Positions 1 through 5,047 of a DNA stretch of 5,622 bases are shown here, in pieces. Where the stretch lies: assembly GCA_020852775.1 (NCBI GenBank), contig JADZAD010000212.1:1-5622 (forward strand), given 5' to 3'. This DNA comes from Anaerolineae bacterium (GTDB lineage Bacteria; Chloroflexota; Anaerolineae; Aggregatilineales; UBA3940). Numbering within the stretch: position 1 is the stretch's first letter; the number at the start of each line of letters is the position of its first letter. The position numbers and the translations under genes were made by a program. The notes under the pieces were generated by a model that made no database searches, was not told where the DNA came from, and was given only the letters and a program-made list of their open reading frames with translations.

Positions 1-125
1 CCAATGAGATAGAGTAAGCCATTGTCGTCACCGCTGCTTCGTGACGAGGATTTCAGAACTTCTGCTGTCACGACGTAGTCAAACGCATCTGACCGATGGT
101 TCCCATTCCAATCAGGTATGCCCAT
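1..125 (-). CDS. Small protein with N-terminal EF-hand-like loop (3' end beyond window)
   Basis: The minus strand is open from an ATG at 125 down to the window edge, about 41 codons. The product starts MGIPDWNGNHRSDAFDY and continues into a Ser/Arg/Asp-rich stretch, ending in the hydrophobic-looking GLLYLI at the edge. Residues 5-16 (D-W-N-G-N-H-R-S-D-A-F-D) place Asp/Asn at loop positions 1, 3, 5, 9 and 12, an EF-hand-like spacing, although the usual Gly at position 6 is His. Short proteins with a 'DxNGxGxxDAFD' start followed by a membrane segment are familiar from Firmicutes and phages; their function is unknown to me. The start is chosen because AAGGA (138-134) lies 8 nt upstream and a promoter (196-168) lies behind it. 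An upstream in-frame ATG at 203 is not used here because it precedes that promoter. The gene is divergent from fdhD. The rest of the gene, and so its true family, cannot be seen. Confidence 0.55.
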   Translation of the reverse strand, partial: MGIPDWNGNHRSDAFDYVVTAEVLKSSSRSSGDDNGLLYLI

Positions 126-167
126 AATAGCTATCCTTATGTTGTCTGGTGTAACAAATATTATTTT

Positions 168-196
168 ATTGTACGCAAAAAATTTCTGTTTGTAAA
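168..196 (-). promoter_or_regulatory. Sigma-70-type promoter for the left-edge minus-strand gene
   Basis: Read on the minus strand, TTTACA (196-191) is followed after 17 nt by TACAAT (173-168). The predicted transcript start is near 161, giving a leader of about 35 nt that contains the AAGGA ribosome binding site at 138-134 before the ATG at 125. Box quality and spacing are good. The region is AT-rich, which raises the chance of a random match, but the ordered promoter, SD and ATG support each other. Confidence 0.55.
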
Positions 197-248
197 TAGC
201 CATTCTATGATATCGTTGTGCGGCCTGCCACGTCAGCAGAGAATACGC

Positions 249-278
249 TTTACAGGGGTTATTATCAGATGCTATAGT
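249..278 (+). promoter_or_regulatory. Sigma-70-type promoter for fdhD
   Basis: TTTACA (249-254) and TATAGT (273-278) are separated by 18 nt. The last base of the -10 box is only 10 nt before the fdhD ATG, so transcription should start near 285, leaving a leader of about 4 nt. No Shine-Dalgarno sequence precedes the ATG, which fits leaderless or near-leaderless translation. Confidence 0.55.
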
Positions 279-288
279 ACCGCTACCT

Positions 289-1131
289 ATGGAAACCGAT
301 CCTCTGCCGCCTGTCTTGTCTGACGAGTTTGCCTGCGAAGGGACACGCCTTTTCGCGTATACGACTCTGACCCGCCAGGGTAAGGCGACATCCGGATCGG
401 AGATCATCCACGAGGGGCGGGCCTGCATCTATGTCAACGGGCAGGAAGTCGTTTCGGTGATGTGCACCCCGTGCGACCTGGAAGCCTTTGCCCTCGGCTT
501 TCTGGCGAATGAGGGCCTGATTACCACGCTCGATGATGTGGCACGTATTGATCGCTCACGTGGGGATACCTGTGTGGATGTGTGGCTGGAGCGAGGTGAC
601 GTGGCGCTGCCCACCAGCTTCACTCTGACTTCCGGCTGCGGCGGTGGGGTGACGTTCAGTGATCTGGGCAGGGGCTTCCCCCCGCTGGTTTCCGGGAAGC
701 GCGTCACAGCGGAGGCACTCTGGATGCTGATGGATCGCCTGAACGATGCTGCCGCGCTCTACAGCCGGGTGCGTGGTGTGCACACCAGTGCGCTAAGCGA
801 TGGCGAGCGGCTGCTGCTGGTCGCCGAGGATATCGGGCGGCACAACACCCTCGACAAGCTGCGGGGCATGGCGCTGCTGCGCAGCATCTCCACCCGCGAC
901 TGCGTCCTGCTGGCGACCGGGCGGATCAGCTCGGAGATGATCGCCAGGGCACGGCGCATGGAAGTCCCGATTGTATGTTCACGCACCTCGCCGACCAGCC
1001 TCTCAGCGGGGCTTGCCAGGGAATGGAATATCACTGTAGTGGGCTATCTGCGCCATAACAGCATGAACCTGTACACCCATCCGGAGCGGGTGATCGCCCC
1101 CGGTATGGATGCTCTGTCGCAGGAAGGATGA
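289..1131 (+). CDS. fdhD: Formate dehydrogenase accessory sulfurtransferase FdhD
   Basis: FdhD is a cytoplasmic protein that takes sulfur from an IscS-type cysteine desulfurase and transfers it to the molybdenum (or tungsten) bis-MGD cofactor, a step required for formate dehydrogenase activity. At 280 aa the length is normal. Family motifs are seen in order: MCTPCDLEAFALGFLANEG (58-76), TSGCGGG (114-120) with the expected active-site loop cysteine Cys117, GVHTSAL (163-169), EDIGRHNTLDK (180-190), ATGRISSEM (209-217), SRTSPTSL (about 231-238), and the C-terminal NLYT segment. In E. coli FdhD this loop has a CxxC pair; here the second position is Gly120, so only one loop cysteine remains. An additional CxxC (Cys59-Cys62) occurs in the CTPxD motif. 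The ATG at 289 has no SD and lies directly behind a promoter, suggesting a near-leaderless mRNA. It is followed closely by an unrecognised gene, probably in one transcript. No formate dehydrogenase subunit is in the window. Confidence 0.95.
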   Translation: METDPLPPVLSDEFACEGTRLFAYTTLTRQGKATSGSEIIHEGRACIYVNGQEVVSVMCTPCDLEAFALGFLANEGLITTLDDVARIDRSRGDTCVDVWLERGDVALPTSFTLTSGCGGGVTFSDLGRGFPPLVSGKRVTAEALWMLMDRLNDAAALYSRVRGVHTSALSDGERLLLVAEDIGRHNTLDKLRGMALLRSISTRDCVLLATGRISSEMIARARRMEVPIVCSRTSPTSLSAGLAREWNITVVGYLRHNSMNLYTHPERVIAPGMDALSQEG

Positions 1132-1138
1132 ACCAGCG

Positions 1139-1714
1139 ATGACTCGCGTCAACGACTACCTGTGGCAGCTCCCGCATACGCCCGCTGCCGACGACCCGGA
1201 GGACGTGGTTACGCTGCTCCAGACGTTCAACCTGCCGCTGGCTCAGGCGCTGGAGGGGCCGCTCACGGCGCTGGGCTATCCGCTTCGCAGCAGTGATATC
1301 CACATCCCGCCGGACAAGGTCGTGCTCATGGAAGATATGGGTGCGTACTCGAATACCTATCGCGCCAACCTGCGCTTCATTCGCTACCTGCTCCCGGACG
1401 TGATCACACGGATCCACTTTGAGCACACGGAATGGTCCATCACGATCGGTGGTTCGCAGGAGCACCGCTATGTTATCAACCTCGACCGCTTCAAGGTCAG
1501 CGATACGCACACGATGATGGCTGTCCCGGCATGGGAGGGGCGGCTGCATATGCGGATGTCAGGCGACCCGGCGCGCGGGCTGGAACATGACGGCCCGGAT
1601 CAGGTCTGGTCGTTCTCTTCGGCGGCAGAACTGGAGGCGCAGATCACGCTCTTTCTGCGGAAGTTCACGCAGCTCGGGCAGGCCTGGCTCGAAGACCCTG
1701 CCACCCTGCGATAG
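1139..1714 (+). CDS. Conserved-looking hypothetical protein, 191 aa, downstream of fdhD
   Basis: I do not recognise this family. The 191-aa product has no signal peptide or membrane segment and is predicted to be soluble. Visible traits are a tryptophan near the N-terminus (YLWQLP), a central part with alternating hydrophobic residues suggestive of beta strands (HTEWSITIGG and RYVINLDRF), and an acidic C-terminal helix ending in LGQAWLED. Composition and GC content match its neighbours, and the frame is free of stops while the competing frames are Arg-rich, so it looks like a real gene. The start at 1139 is chosen over an in-frame ATG at 1109 because AGGAAGG (1121-1127) lies 11 nt upstream and the 1109 start would overlap fdhD. 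It begins 7 nt after the fdhD stop, so co-transcription and perhaps translational coupling with fdhD are likely. A role in formate dehydrogenase maturation is only a guess from position. Confidence 0.75.
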   Translation: MTRVNDYLWQLPHTPAADDPEDVVTLLQTFNLPLAQALEGPLTALGYPLRSSDIHIPPDKVVLMEDMGAYSNTYRANLRFIRYLLPDVITRIHFEHTEWSITIGGSQEHRYVINLDRFKVSDTHTMMAVPAWEGRLHMRMSGDPARGLEHDGPDQVWSFSSAAELEAQITLFLRKFTQLGQAWLEDPATLR

Positions 1715-1745
1715 CCTGCGGCCTGCTGTACAGAAAGGCGGGCGC

Positions 1746-2126
1746 CTAGCCCCGATTCAACTGCGCGACCGCCTCACGGATAGCTTCCCGGATCGTCTGG
1801 TCGGGGATGTCGTCAGGTGCGGGATACGCCGCACCGTTCACCCAGAAAGCCAGCCCACCATCAGGCGCGGGGCCGAAATCCAGCGTGGTCTGGCTGTCTC
1901 GCAGATAATCCACCAGCTTCGTCCTGACGATGCCCTCGACCTGCTCCGCTGTCAGGCTGGCGAGACGTTCCCCGGCCTCCAGCCGTGCTTCCGGGGCTAT
2001 CGCCTGCAGGCCCCGTGCATCATCATCCATCTGAGCGCCGCGCCGCACGTAGAAGAGCGCAAGTGTGACCAGCACCGCCAGCCCACCGAGCGTGGCGAGC
2101 ACGACCAGGATTCCAATTCCTTCCAT
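1746..2126 (-). CDS. Small single-pass membrane protein of unknown function, 126 aa
   Basis: The protein begins with one hydrophobic helix at about residues 4-27, followed by Arg28-Arg29, which predicts an N-out/C-in anchor with a cytoplasmic tail of about 100 residues. No lipobox or typical cleavage site is seen. The tail contains a helix with LTAEQVEGIVRTKL, a short strand-like part GLAFWVNGAAY and a final DDIPDQTIREAIREAV helix. The last part looks like a small conserved module, but I cannot name the family. The start is supported by GGAAGG (2139-2134), 7 nt upstream, and by a good promoter at 2190-2163. It converges with the 191-aa gene (31-nt gap) and diverges from glycerate kinase. The overlapping plus-strand frame is very Arg-rich and is rejected as a shadow. 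Function unknown. Confidence 0.75.
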   Translation of the reverse strand: MEGIGILVVLATLGGLAVLVTLALFYVRRGAQMDDDARGLQAIAPEARLEAGERLASLTAEQVEGIVRTKLVDYLRDSQTTLDFGPAPDGGLAFWVNGAAYPAPDDIPDQTIREAIREAVAQLNRG

Positions 2127-2162
2127 CGTTGAACCTTCCGCAGTCGCTTTGACCTGCTCCTC

Positions 2163-2190
2163 AGTATAGCCGGATGCTCCCGGTGTACAA
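2163..2190 (-). promoter_or_regulatory. Promoter for the small membrane protein gene
   Basis: Read on the minus strand, TTGTAC (2190-2185) and TATACT (2168-2163) are separated by 16 nt. The predicted start near 2156 leaves a leader of about 30 nt containing the GGAAGG site. The -35 box lies on the same bases as the -10 box of the opposite-strand glycerate kinase promoter. Confidence 0.55.
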
Positions 2191-2191
2191 T
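2186..2191 (+). promoter_or_regulatory. -10 box of the glycerate kinase promoter (leaderless start)
   Basis: TACAAT (2186-2191) lies 6 nt before the ATG at 2198, so standard spacing puts +1 on the A of that ATG. No SD is present. No good -35 box is found 16-18 nt upstream (that stretch reads AGTATA or similar), so an activator or a strong -10 would be needed. The box overlaps the -35 of the divergent promoter on the other strand. Confidence 0.45.
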
Positions 2192-2197
2192 GGTGAT

Positions 2198-3496
2198 ATG
2201 GCGCAGCCTCACTTCTCTGACCACACGGAACATATCCACCGGATCATGCGGGCGGTGCTCCACGCCGCTGACCCGGCGCGCGCGCTGCGACACGCTCTTC
2301 CCGGCACGCTCCCGGAGGAAGGGCCGCTCTATCTGGTGGCCGCGGGCAAGGCCGCGCTGGAGATGGCGGCGGAGGCTGTGCGCCTTTGCGGAGAACGGAT
2401 TGCGGCAGGGGTGGTGGCGGCCGTCCCGGAACGGGTGGGCATGGTGACGCTGCCGGGTGGAATACAGGTCTGCCCCGCCGCTCATCCCCTCCCGGATGAG
2501 CGAAACCTGCTGGCTGCGCGCGCGATCGCTTCGATCGCGCGGCATGCCGCCGCCGATCCACAGGGTGTCCTGCTGGCTCTGATCAGCGGTGGTGGCTCCG
2601 CACATCTGACGCTCCCGGTCGCAGGGCTGGCGCTCGGCGATCTGCGCGAGATCTCCCGGATGCTGATGCGCGCAGGCGCACCGATTGGCGAGCTGAACGC
2701 GGTACGTAAACACTGTGAAGTGCTTAAAGGAGGTGGGCTGGCCCGGCTGGCCTTCCCGACGCCGGTTCACGCCTATCTGCTCTCCGACGTGCTGGGCGAT
2801 CCGCTCGATGTGATTGCTTCCGGGCCCGCTGCACCCGACCCGACGACCTATGCGGACGCGCTGGCGGTGCTGGAGCGGTACCACCTGCTGGAGGCCGTGC
2901 CCGTGGTGGCGGCCCACCTGCAGGCAGGGCTGCGCGGAGAACATCCTGAGACGCTGAAGCCTGGTGACCCGGTGCTGCTGCAGGTTGACCACACGATAAT
3001 CGGCAGCAACCGCCTTGCGCTCGATGCTGCCGTTCGCTGTGCTGAAGAACTTGGCTTCGTGGTGGGTGGGGCCGCATATGGGGTCGAGGGGGAGGCGTCA
3101 GAATTCGGGCGGCGGCTGTCACTGGAGGCGATCAATCTTTACCGTGCCGGGCGGCCCGCCTGCTATCTGGCCGGGGGTGAGACGACCGTCACGGTGGCTG
3201 GCCCCGGCAAAGGCGGACGTAACCAGGAGATCGTGCTTGCGGCGGCGCTGGCGGTAGCCGGGTGGGAGCGCGTGGCCGTGGCCAGCTTCGCCACGGATGG
3301 CGTGGACGGCCCGACAGACGCGGCTGGCGCCATCGCCACCGGGGAGACGGCTGCGCGTGAGATGAAGGCTGACGGCTGGGCATTCCTGGCGAACAACGAC
3401 AGCTACAGCTTCTTTGAACGCTTTGGTGGGCATATCATCACCGGGCCGACCGGTACCAATGTCAACGATATCAGCCTGGTGCTGGTGTATCCCTGA
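2198..3496 (+). CDS. gckA: Glycerate 2-kinase (DUF4147/MOFRL family)
   Basis: This is a class II-type glycerate kinase that converts D-glycerate plus ATP to 2-phosphoglycerate, linking glyoxylate/serine or sugar-acid breakdown to lower glycolysis; it acts in the cytoplasm. The 432-aa length is normal. The N-terminal DUF4147 domain shows AAGKAA (48-53), the glycine loop SGGGSA (130-135), NAVRKH (167-172) followed by KGGG, and LSDVLGDPLDVIASGP. The C-terminal MOFRL domain shows GGETTVTV (326-333), GGRNQE (339-344), TDGVDGPTDAAGA (from 366) and TGPTGTNVND near the end. All signature parts are present and nothing looks broken. Older annotations often call this family hydroxypyruvate reductase (TtuD). 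An in-frame ATG at 2174 would add 8 residues, but it lies upstream of the -10 box; the ATG at 2198 sits exactly at the predicted transcript start. The gene stands alone, followed by tRNA-Thr. Confidence 0.93.
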   Translation: MAQPHFSDHTEHIHRIMRAVLHAADPARALRHALPGTLPEEGPLYLVAAGKAALEMAAEAVRLCGERIAAGVVAAVPERVGMVTLPGGIQVCPAAHPLPDERNLLAARAIASIARHAAADPQGVLLALISGGGSAHLTLPVAGLALGDLREISRMLMRAGAPIGELNAVRKHCEVLKGGGLARLAFPTPVHAYLLSDVLGDPLDVIASGPAAPDPTTYADALAVLERYHLLEAVPVVAAHLQAGLRGEHPETLKPGDPVLLQVDHTIIGSNRLALDAAVRCAEELGFVVGGAAYGVEGEASEFGRRLSLEAINLYRAGRPACYLAGGETTVTVAGPGKGGRNQEIVLAAALAVAGWERVAVASFATDGVDGPTDAAGAIATGETAAREMKADGWAFLANNDSYSFFERFGGHIITGPTGTNVNDISLVLVYP

Positions 3497-3521
3497 GAGT
3501 GGCTGGACAGGCGTTCATTTC

Positions 3522-3551
3522 TTGGCAGGGCATACAGGAACCCGCTATAAT
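3522..3551 (+). promoter_or_regulatory. Promoter of tRNA-Thr
   Basis: TTGGCA (3522-3527) and a perfect TATAAT (3546-3551) are separated by 18 nt. The predicted start near 3558 leaves a leader of about 9 nt before the mature 5' end at 3567, to be removed by RNase P. This is the best -10 box in the window. Confidence 0.8.
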
Positions 3552-3566
3552 ACGGCTCACTTCCCC

Positions 3567-3639
3567 GCCATCCTAGCTCAATTGGCAGAGCAGGCGCTTC
3601 GTAAGCGTCAGGTTATGGGTTCAAGTCCCATGGATGGCT
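3567..3639 (+). tRNA. trnT: tRNA-Thr (anticodon CGU)
   Basis: A full cloverleaf of 73 nt folds from the sequence. The acceptor stem GCCATCC (3567-3573) pairs with GGATGGC (3632-3638) in 7 perfect pairs, and the D arm is GCTC/GAGC with an 8-nt loop containing GG. The anticodon stem GGCGC/GCGTC has one G-U pair and a TTCGTAA loop; anticodon CGU reads ACG (Thr). The variable loop has 5 nt, and the T arm is ATGGG/CCCAT with TTCAAGT. The discriminator is U73, and CCA is not encoded, so it must be added after transcription. Threonine identity elements G1-C72, C2-G71, G35 and U36 are present. The gene has its own promoter, and a terminator begins 4 nt after the discriminator. Confidence 0.97.
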
Positions 3640-3642
3640 CTG

Positions 3643-3674
3643 ACGCCCCGGAGCATATGTTCCGGGGCGTTTCT
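3643..3674 (+). terminator. Rho-independent terminator after tRNA-Thr
   Basis: ACGCCCCGGA (3643-3652) is the exact reverse complement of TCCGGGGCGT (3661-3670), giving a 10-bp GC-rich stem that can gain two more pairs (G-U, C-G) with an ATAT tip. It is followed only by TTTCT, a short U tract starting inside the stem's last base, so some read-through into udk is possible. Confidence 0.75.
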
Positions 3675-3741
3675 GATAAATAGCCAGTAACGCGCCTGGC
3701 GCAGATGCCCGCTCTGTGTGCCGCCTGTGAGGAGATGCCCT

Positions 3742-4395
3742 ATGTCTGATAAGCTGACGATCCCGCAGCGTTCCAGCCCGATCACGATCGGCGTTGCCGG
3801 GGGGAGTGGCGCAGGCAAGACCACGGTCTCGCGGCAGGTTCTGGCGCAGATCGGCGAGGACAAGATCGCCTACGTGCCCCATGACAACTATTACAAAGAC
3901 CTGCGCCACCTCCCGTTTGATGAGCGCACACAGGTCAATTTTGACCACCCCGACTCATTGGACGATGACCTGTTCATCGCCGATGTGCGCCGCCTGCAGC
4001 GCTATGAGCCGATCTCGATGCCTGTGTACGACTTCTCGACGTATACTCGCACAGACGACGTGACGGTGGTGCAGCCACACCGTGTCATCCTCGTCGAAGG
4101 CATCCTGATCTACGCCGACCAGCGCCTGCGTGACCTGTTCGATGTGCGCATCTTCGTTGATACGGACGACGACGTGCGCTTCATCCGCCGCTTACAGCGG
4201 GACATCACGGCACGTGGACGGACAACTGAATCGGTCATCCACCAGTGGCTGGAAACCGTCAGGCCGATGCACCAGCAGTTTGTCGAGCCGAGCCGGCGCC
4301 ACGCGCATGTGATCATCCCCGAAGGTGGGATGAACGAGATCGCAATCGAAATGGTGATCGCCCGCATCCAGGCGAGAAGGAGCCAGCAACATTGA
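3742..4395 (+). CDS. udk: Uridine kinase
   Basis: Uridine kinase is a cytoplasmic pyrimidine-salvage enzyme that phosphorylates uridine and cytidine to UMP and CMP. The 217-aa length is typical. Seen in order are the P-loop GGSGAGKTT (20-28), HDNYYKDL (47-54) with the substrate-binding region, NFDHPDSLDDDL (66-77), PVYDFSTYTRT (94-104) typical of uridine kinase over phosphoribulokinase, the Walker-B-like VILVEGILI (115-123), and the lid region RFIRRLQRDITARGRT (146-161). The usual 'QDxYYKD' is here HDNYYKD. The ATG at 3742 is preceded by GAGGAG (3729-3734) at 7 nt, so an in-frame ATG at 3718 is rejected. It leads a three-gene run, and the next gene's start overlaps its stop. No clear promoter is found between the tRNA terminator and the SD, so read-through from the tRNA promoter or a weak promoter near 3670-3700 may drive it. 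Confidence 0.95.
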   Translation: MSDKLTIPQRSSPITIGVAGGSGAGKTTVSRQVLAQIGEDKIAYVPHDNYYKDLRHLPFDERTQVNFDHPDSLDDDLFIADVRRLQRYEPISMPVYDFSTYTRTDDVTVVQPHRVILVEGILIYADQRLRDLFDVRIFVDTDDDVRFIRRLQRDITARGRTTESVIHQWLETVRPMHQQFVEPSRRHAHVIIPEGGMNEIAIEMVIARIQARRSQQH

Positions 4396-5000
4396 GCGAC
4401 CTGTCACACTCTGACGCTCCGCTACCTGAACCCGGCCAGCCCGCGCAGCCGGCCCGCGTACACCAGCCCTTCGGCTGGAAGCAGATGCTGGCACTGGTCT
4501 TTGCGGTTGGCATTACCTTCGGCATCTTTGCCTTCCGTGACCAGATCCGCCAGCTAGAGCACCTGGGCTATCTCGGTGGCTTCCTGGGGATGCTGCTGGG
4601 CAACGCCACCCTGATCCTGCCCGTGCCCGGCCTGATATTCGTCTTCGTGCTGGGCGGGACACTGAACCCGCTGCTGGTTGGCCTGACCGCCGGGCCCGGC
4701 GCGGCGCTGGGGGAGTTCACCGGGTATGCGGCGGGCTACGGCGGCTCCTCCGCTATTGACCAGTTTGATGTCTATCAGCGCATCCGCGGCTGGATGAATA
4801 AATATGGCTTGCTGGTGATCGTCGTCCTCGCGGCGGTGCCCAACCCTCTCTTCGATATGGCGGGGGTGGTCTGCGGCTCCCTGCGTGTCCCCTGGTGGAA
4901 GTTCCTGCTTGCGGCATGGGTTGGCAAGACGATTCAGGCGCTCTTCATCGCTTATGCGGGGGCTTTCTCACTGGGCTGGGTGGAGCAGTTCCTGCATTAG
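4392..5000 (+). CDS. VTT-domain (SNARE-associated/DedA-like) membrane protein
   Basis: This is an integral membrane protein of 202 aa with a VTT-type core. A Pro/Ala-rich cytoplasmic-looking N-terminus (1-30) is followed by a first membrane helix at about 32-48. A re-entrant or paired hydrophobic segment with GNATLILPVPG follows, then NPLLVGLTAGPGAALGEFTGYAAGY (described here by its GEFxGYxxGY signature), the RIRGWMNKYG segment with basic residues, AVPNPLFDMAG, and a final helix pair containing KFLLAAWVGK. These G/P-rich motifs are characteristic of the DedA/TVP38/YqaA superfamily, some members of which act in lipid scrambling or undecaprenyl-phosphate transport; the substrate here is unknown. 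The start is TTG at 4392, chosen because AAGGAG (4377-4382) lies 9 nt upstream. It overlaps the udk stop by 4 bases (TTGA), implying translational coupling. An ATG at 4245 in the same frame lies deep inside udk and is rejected. Confidence 0.85.
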   Translation: MSDLSHSDAPLPEPGQPAQPARVHQPFGWKQMLALVFAVGITFGIFAFRDQIRQLEHLGYLGGFLGMLLGNATLILPVPGLIFVFVLGGTLNPLLVGLTAGPGAALGEFTGYAAGYGGSSAIDQFDVYQRIRGWMNKYGLLVIVVLAAVPNPLFDMAGVVCGSLRVPWWKFLLAAWVGKTIQALFIAYAGAFSLGWVEQFLH

Positions 5001-5021
5001 CAGGTAAACTCCAGTTACCTG
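5001..5021 (+). repeat. Inverted repeat (hairpin) between VTT gene and ECF S gene
   Basis: CAGGTAA (5001-5007) and TTACCTG (5015-5021) form a perfect 7-bp stem with a 7-nt loop, beginning at the base right after the VTT stop codon. No U tract follows, so it is not a standard terminator. It ends 12 nt before the SD of the next gene and could be an mRNA processing or stability element, or an operator. Confidence 0.6.
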
Positions 5022-5047
5022 TTCCTTCGCCAAAAGGAGGGACCATC

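Larger units (their letters stand above)
126..288. other. AT-rich divergent intergenic region
   Basis: This spacer separates the left-edge minus-strand gene from fdhD and is clearly poorer in G+C (roughly 40% by eye) than the genes around it. It carries one outward promoter in each direction (196-168 minus, 249-278 plus). A weak 4-bp inverted repeat, CTGC(225-228)/GCAG(236-239), lies just before the fdhD -35 box and could be chance. I see no recognisable molybdenum-cofactor riboswitch or ModE-type operator. A 75-codon plus-strand reading frame crosses it but does not look like a protein. Confidence 0.6.

Noticed and set aside
25..73. Three alternately pairing segments (TCGTCAC 25-31, TCGTGACGA 39-47, GTCACGA 67-73) resembling an attenuator
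   Set aside because: They lie inside the minus-strand reading frame, downstream of its start codon, and can arise from its Ser/Arg/Asp codons; no terminator or leader gene is attached.
126..288. Molybdenum-cofactor riboswitch or ModE site upstream of fdhD
   Set aside because: Looked for because of the gene's role. The promoter lies only about 10 nt before the ATG, leaving no leader for a riboswitch, and no ModE-like dyad is visible.
96..323. 75-codon plus-strand frame over the AT-rich spacer
   Set aside because: No SD, unlikely composition, overlaps fdhD in another frame and covers promoters on both strands.
1031..1549. 172-codon minus-strand frame
   Set aside because: Antisense to fdhD end and the 191-aa gene, no SD or recognisable motif, shadow composition.
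1715..1745. Bidirectional terminator between the convergent genes
   Set aside because: Only weak, interrupted pairing and a short CTGTACAG palindrome; no stem followed by a U tract on either strand.
1587..2132. 181-codon plus-strand frame opposite the membrane protein gene
   Set aside because: Extremely Arg-rich translation, no SD, starts inside the 191-aa gene; the opposite strand has SD, promoter and a clear membrane helix.
1997..2992. 331-codon minus-strand frame
   Set aside because: Antisense to glycerate kinase and overlapping the membrane protein gene; His/Arg/Gln-rich shadow of GC-rich codons.
3692..3702. GCGCC/GGCGC palindrome in the udk leader
   Set aside because: One-base spacer cannot form a stable loop, and such short palindromes are expected by chance in GC-rich DNA.
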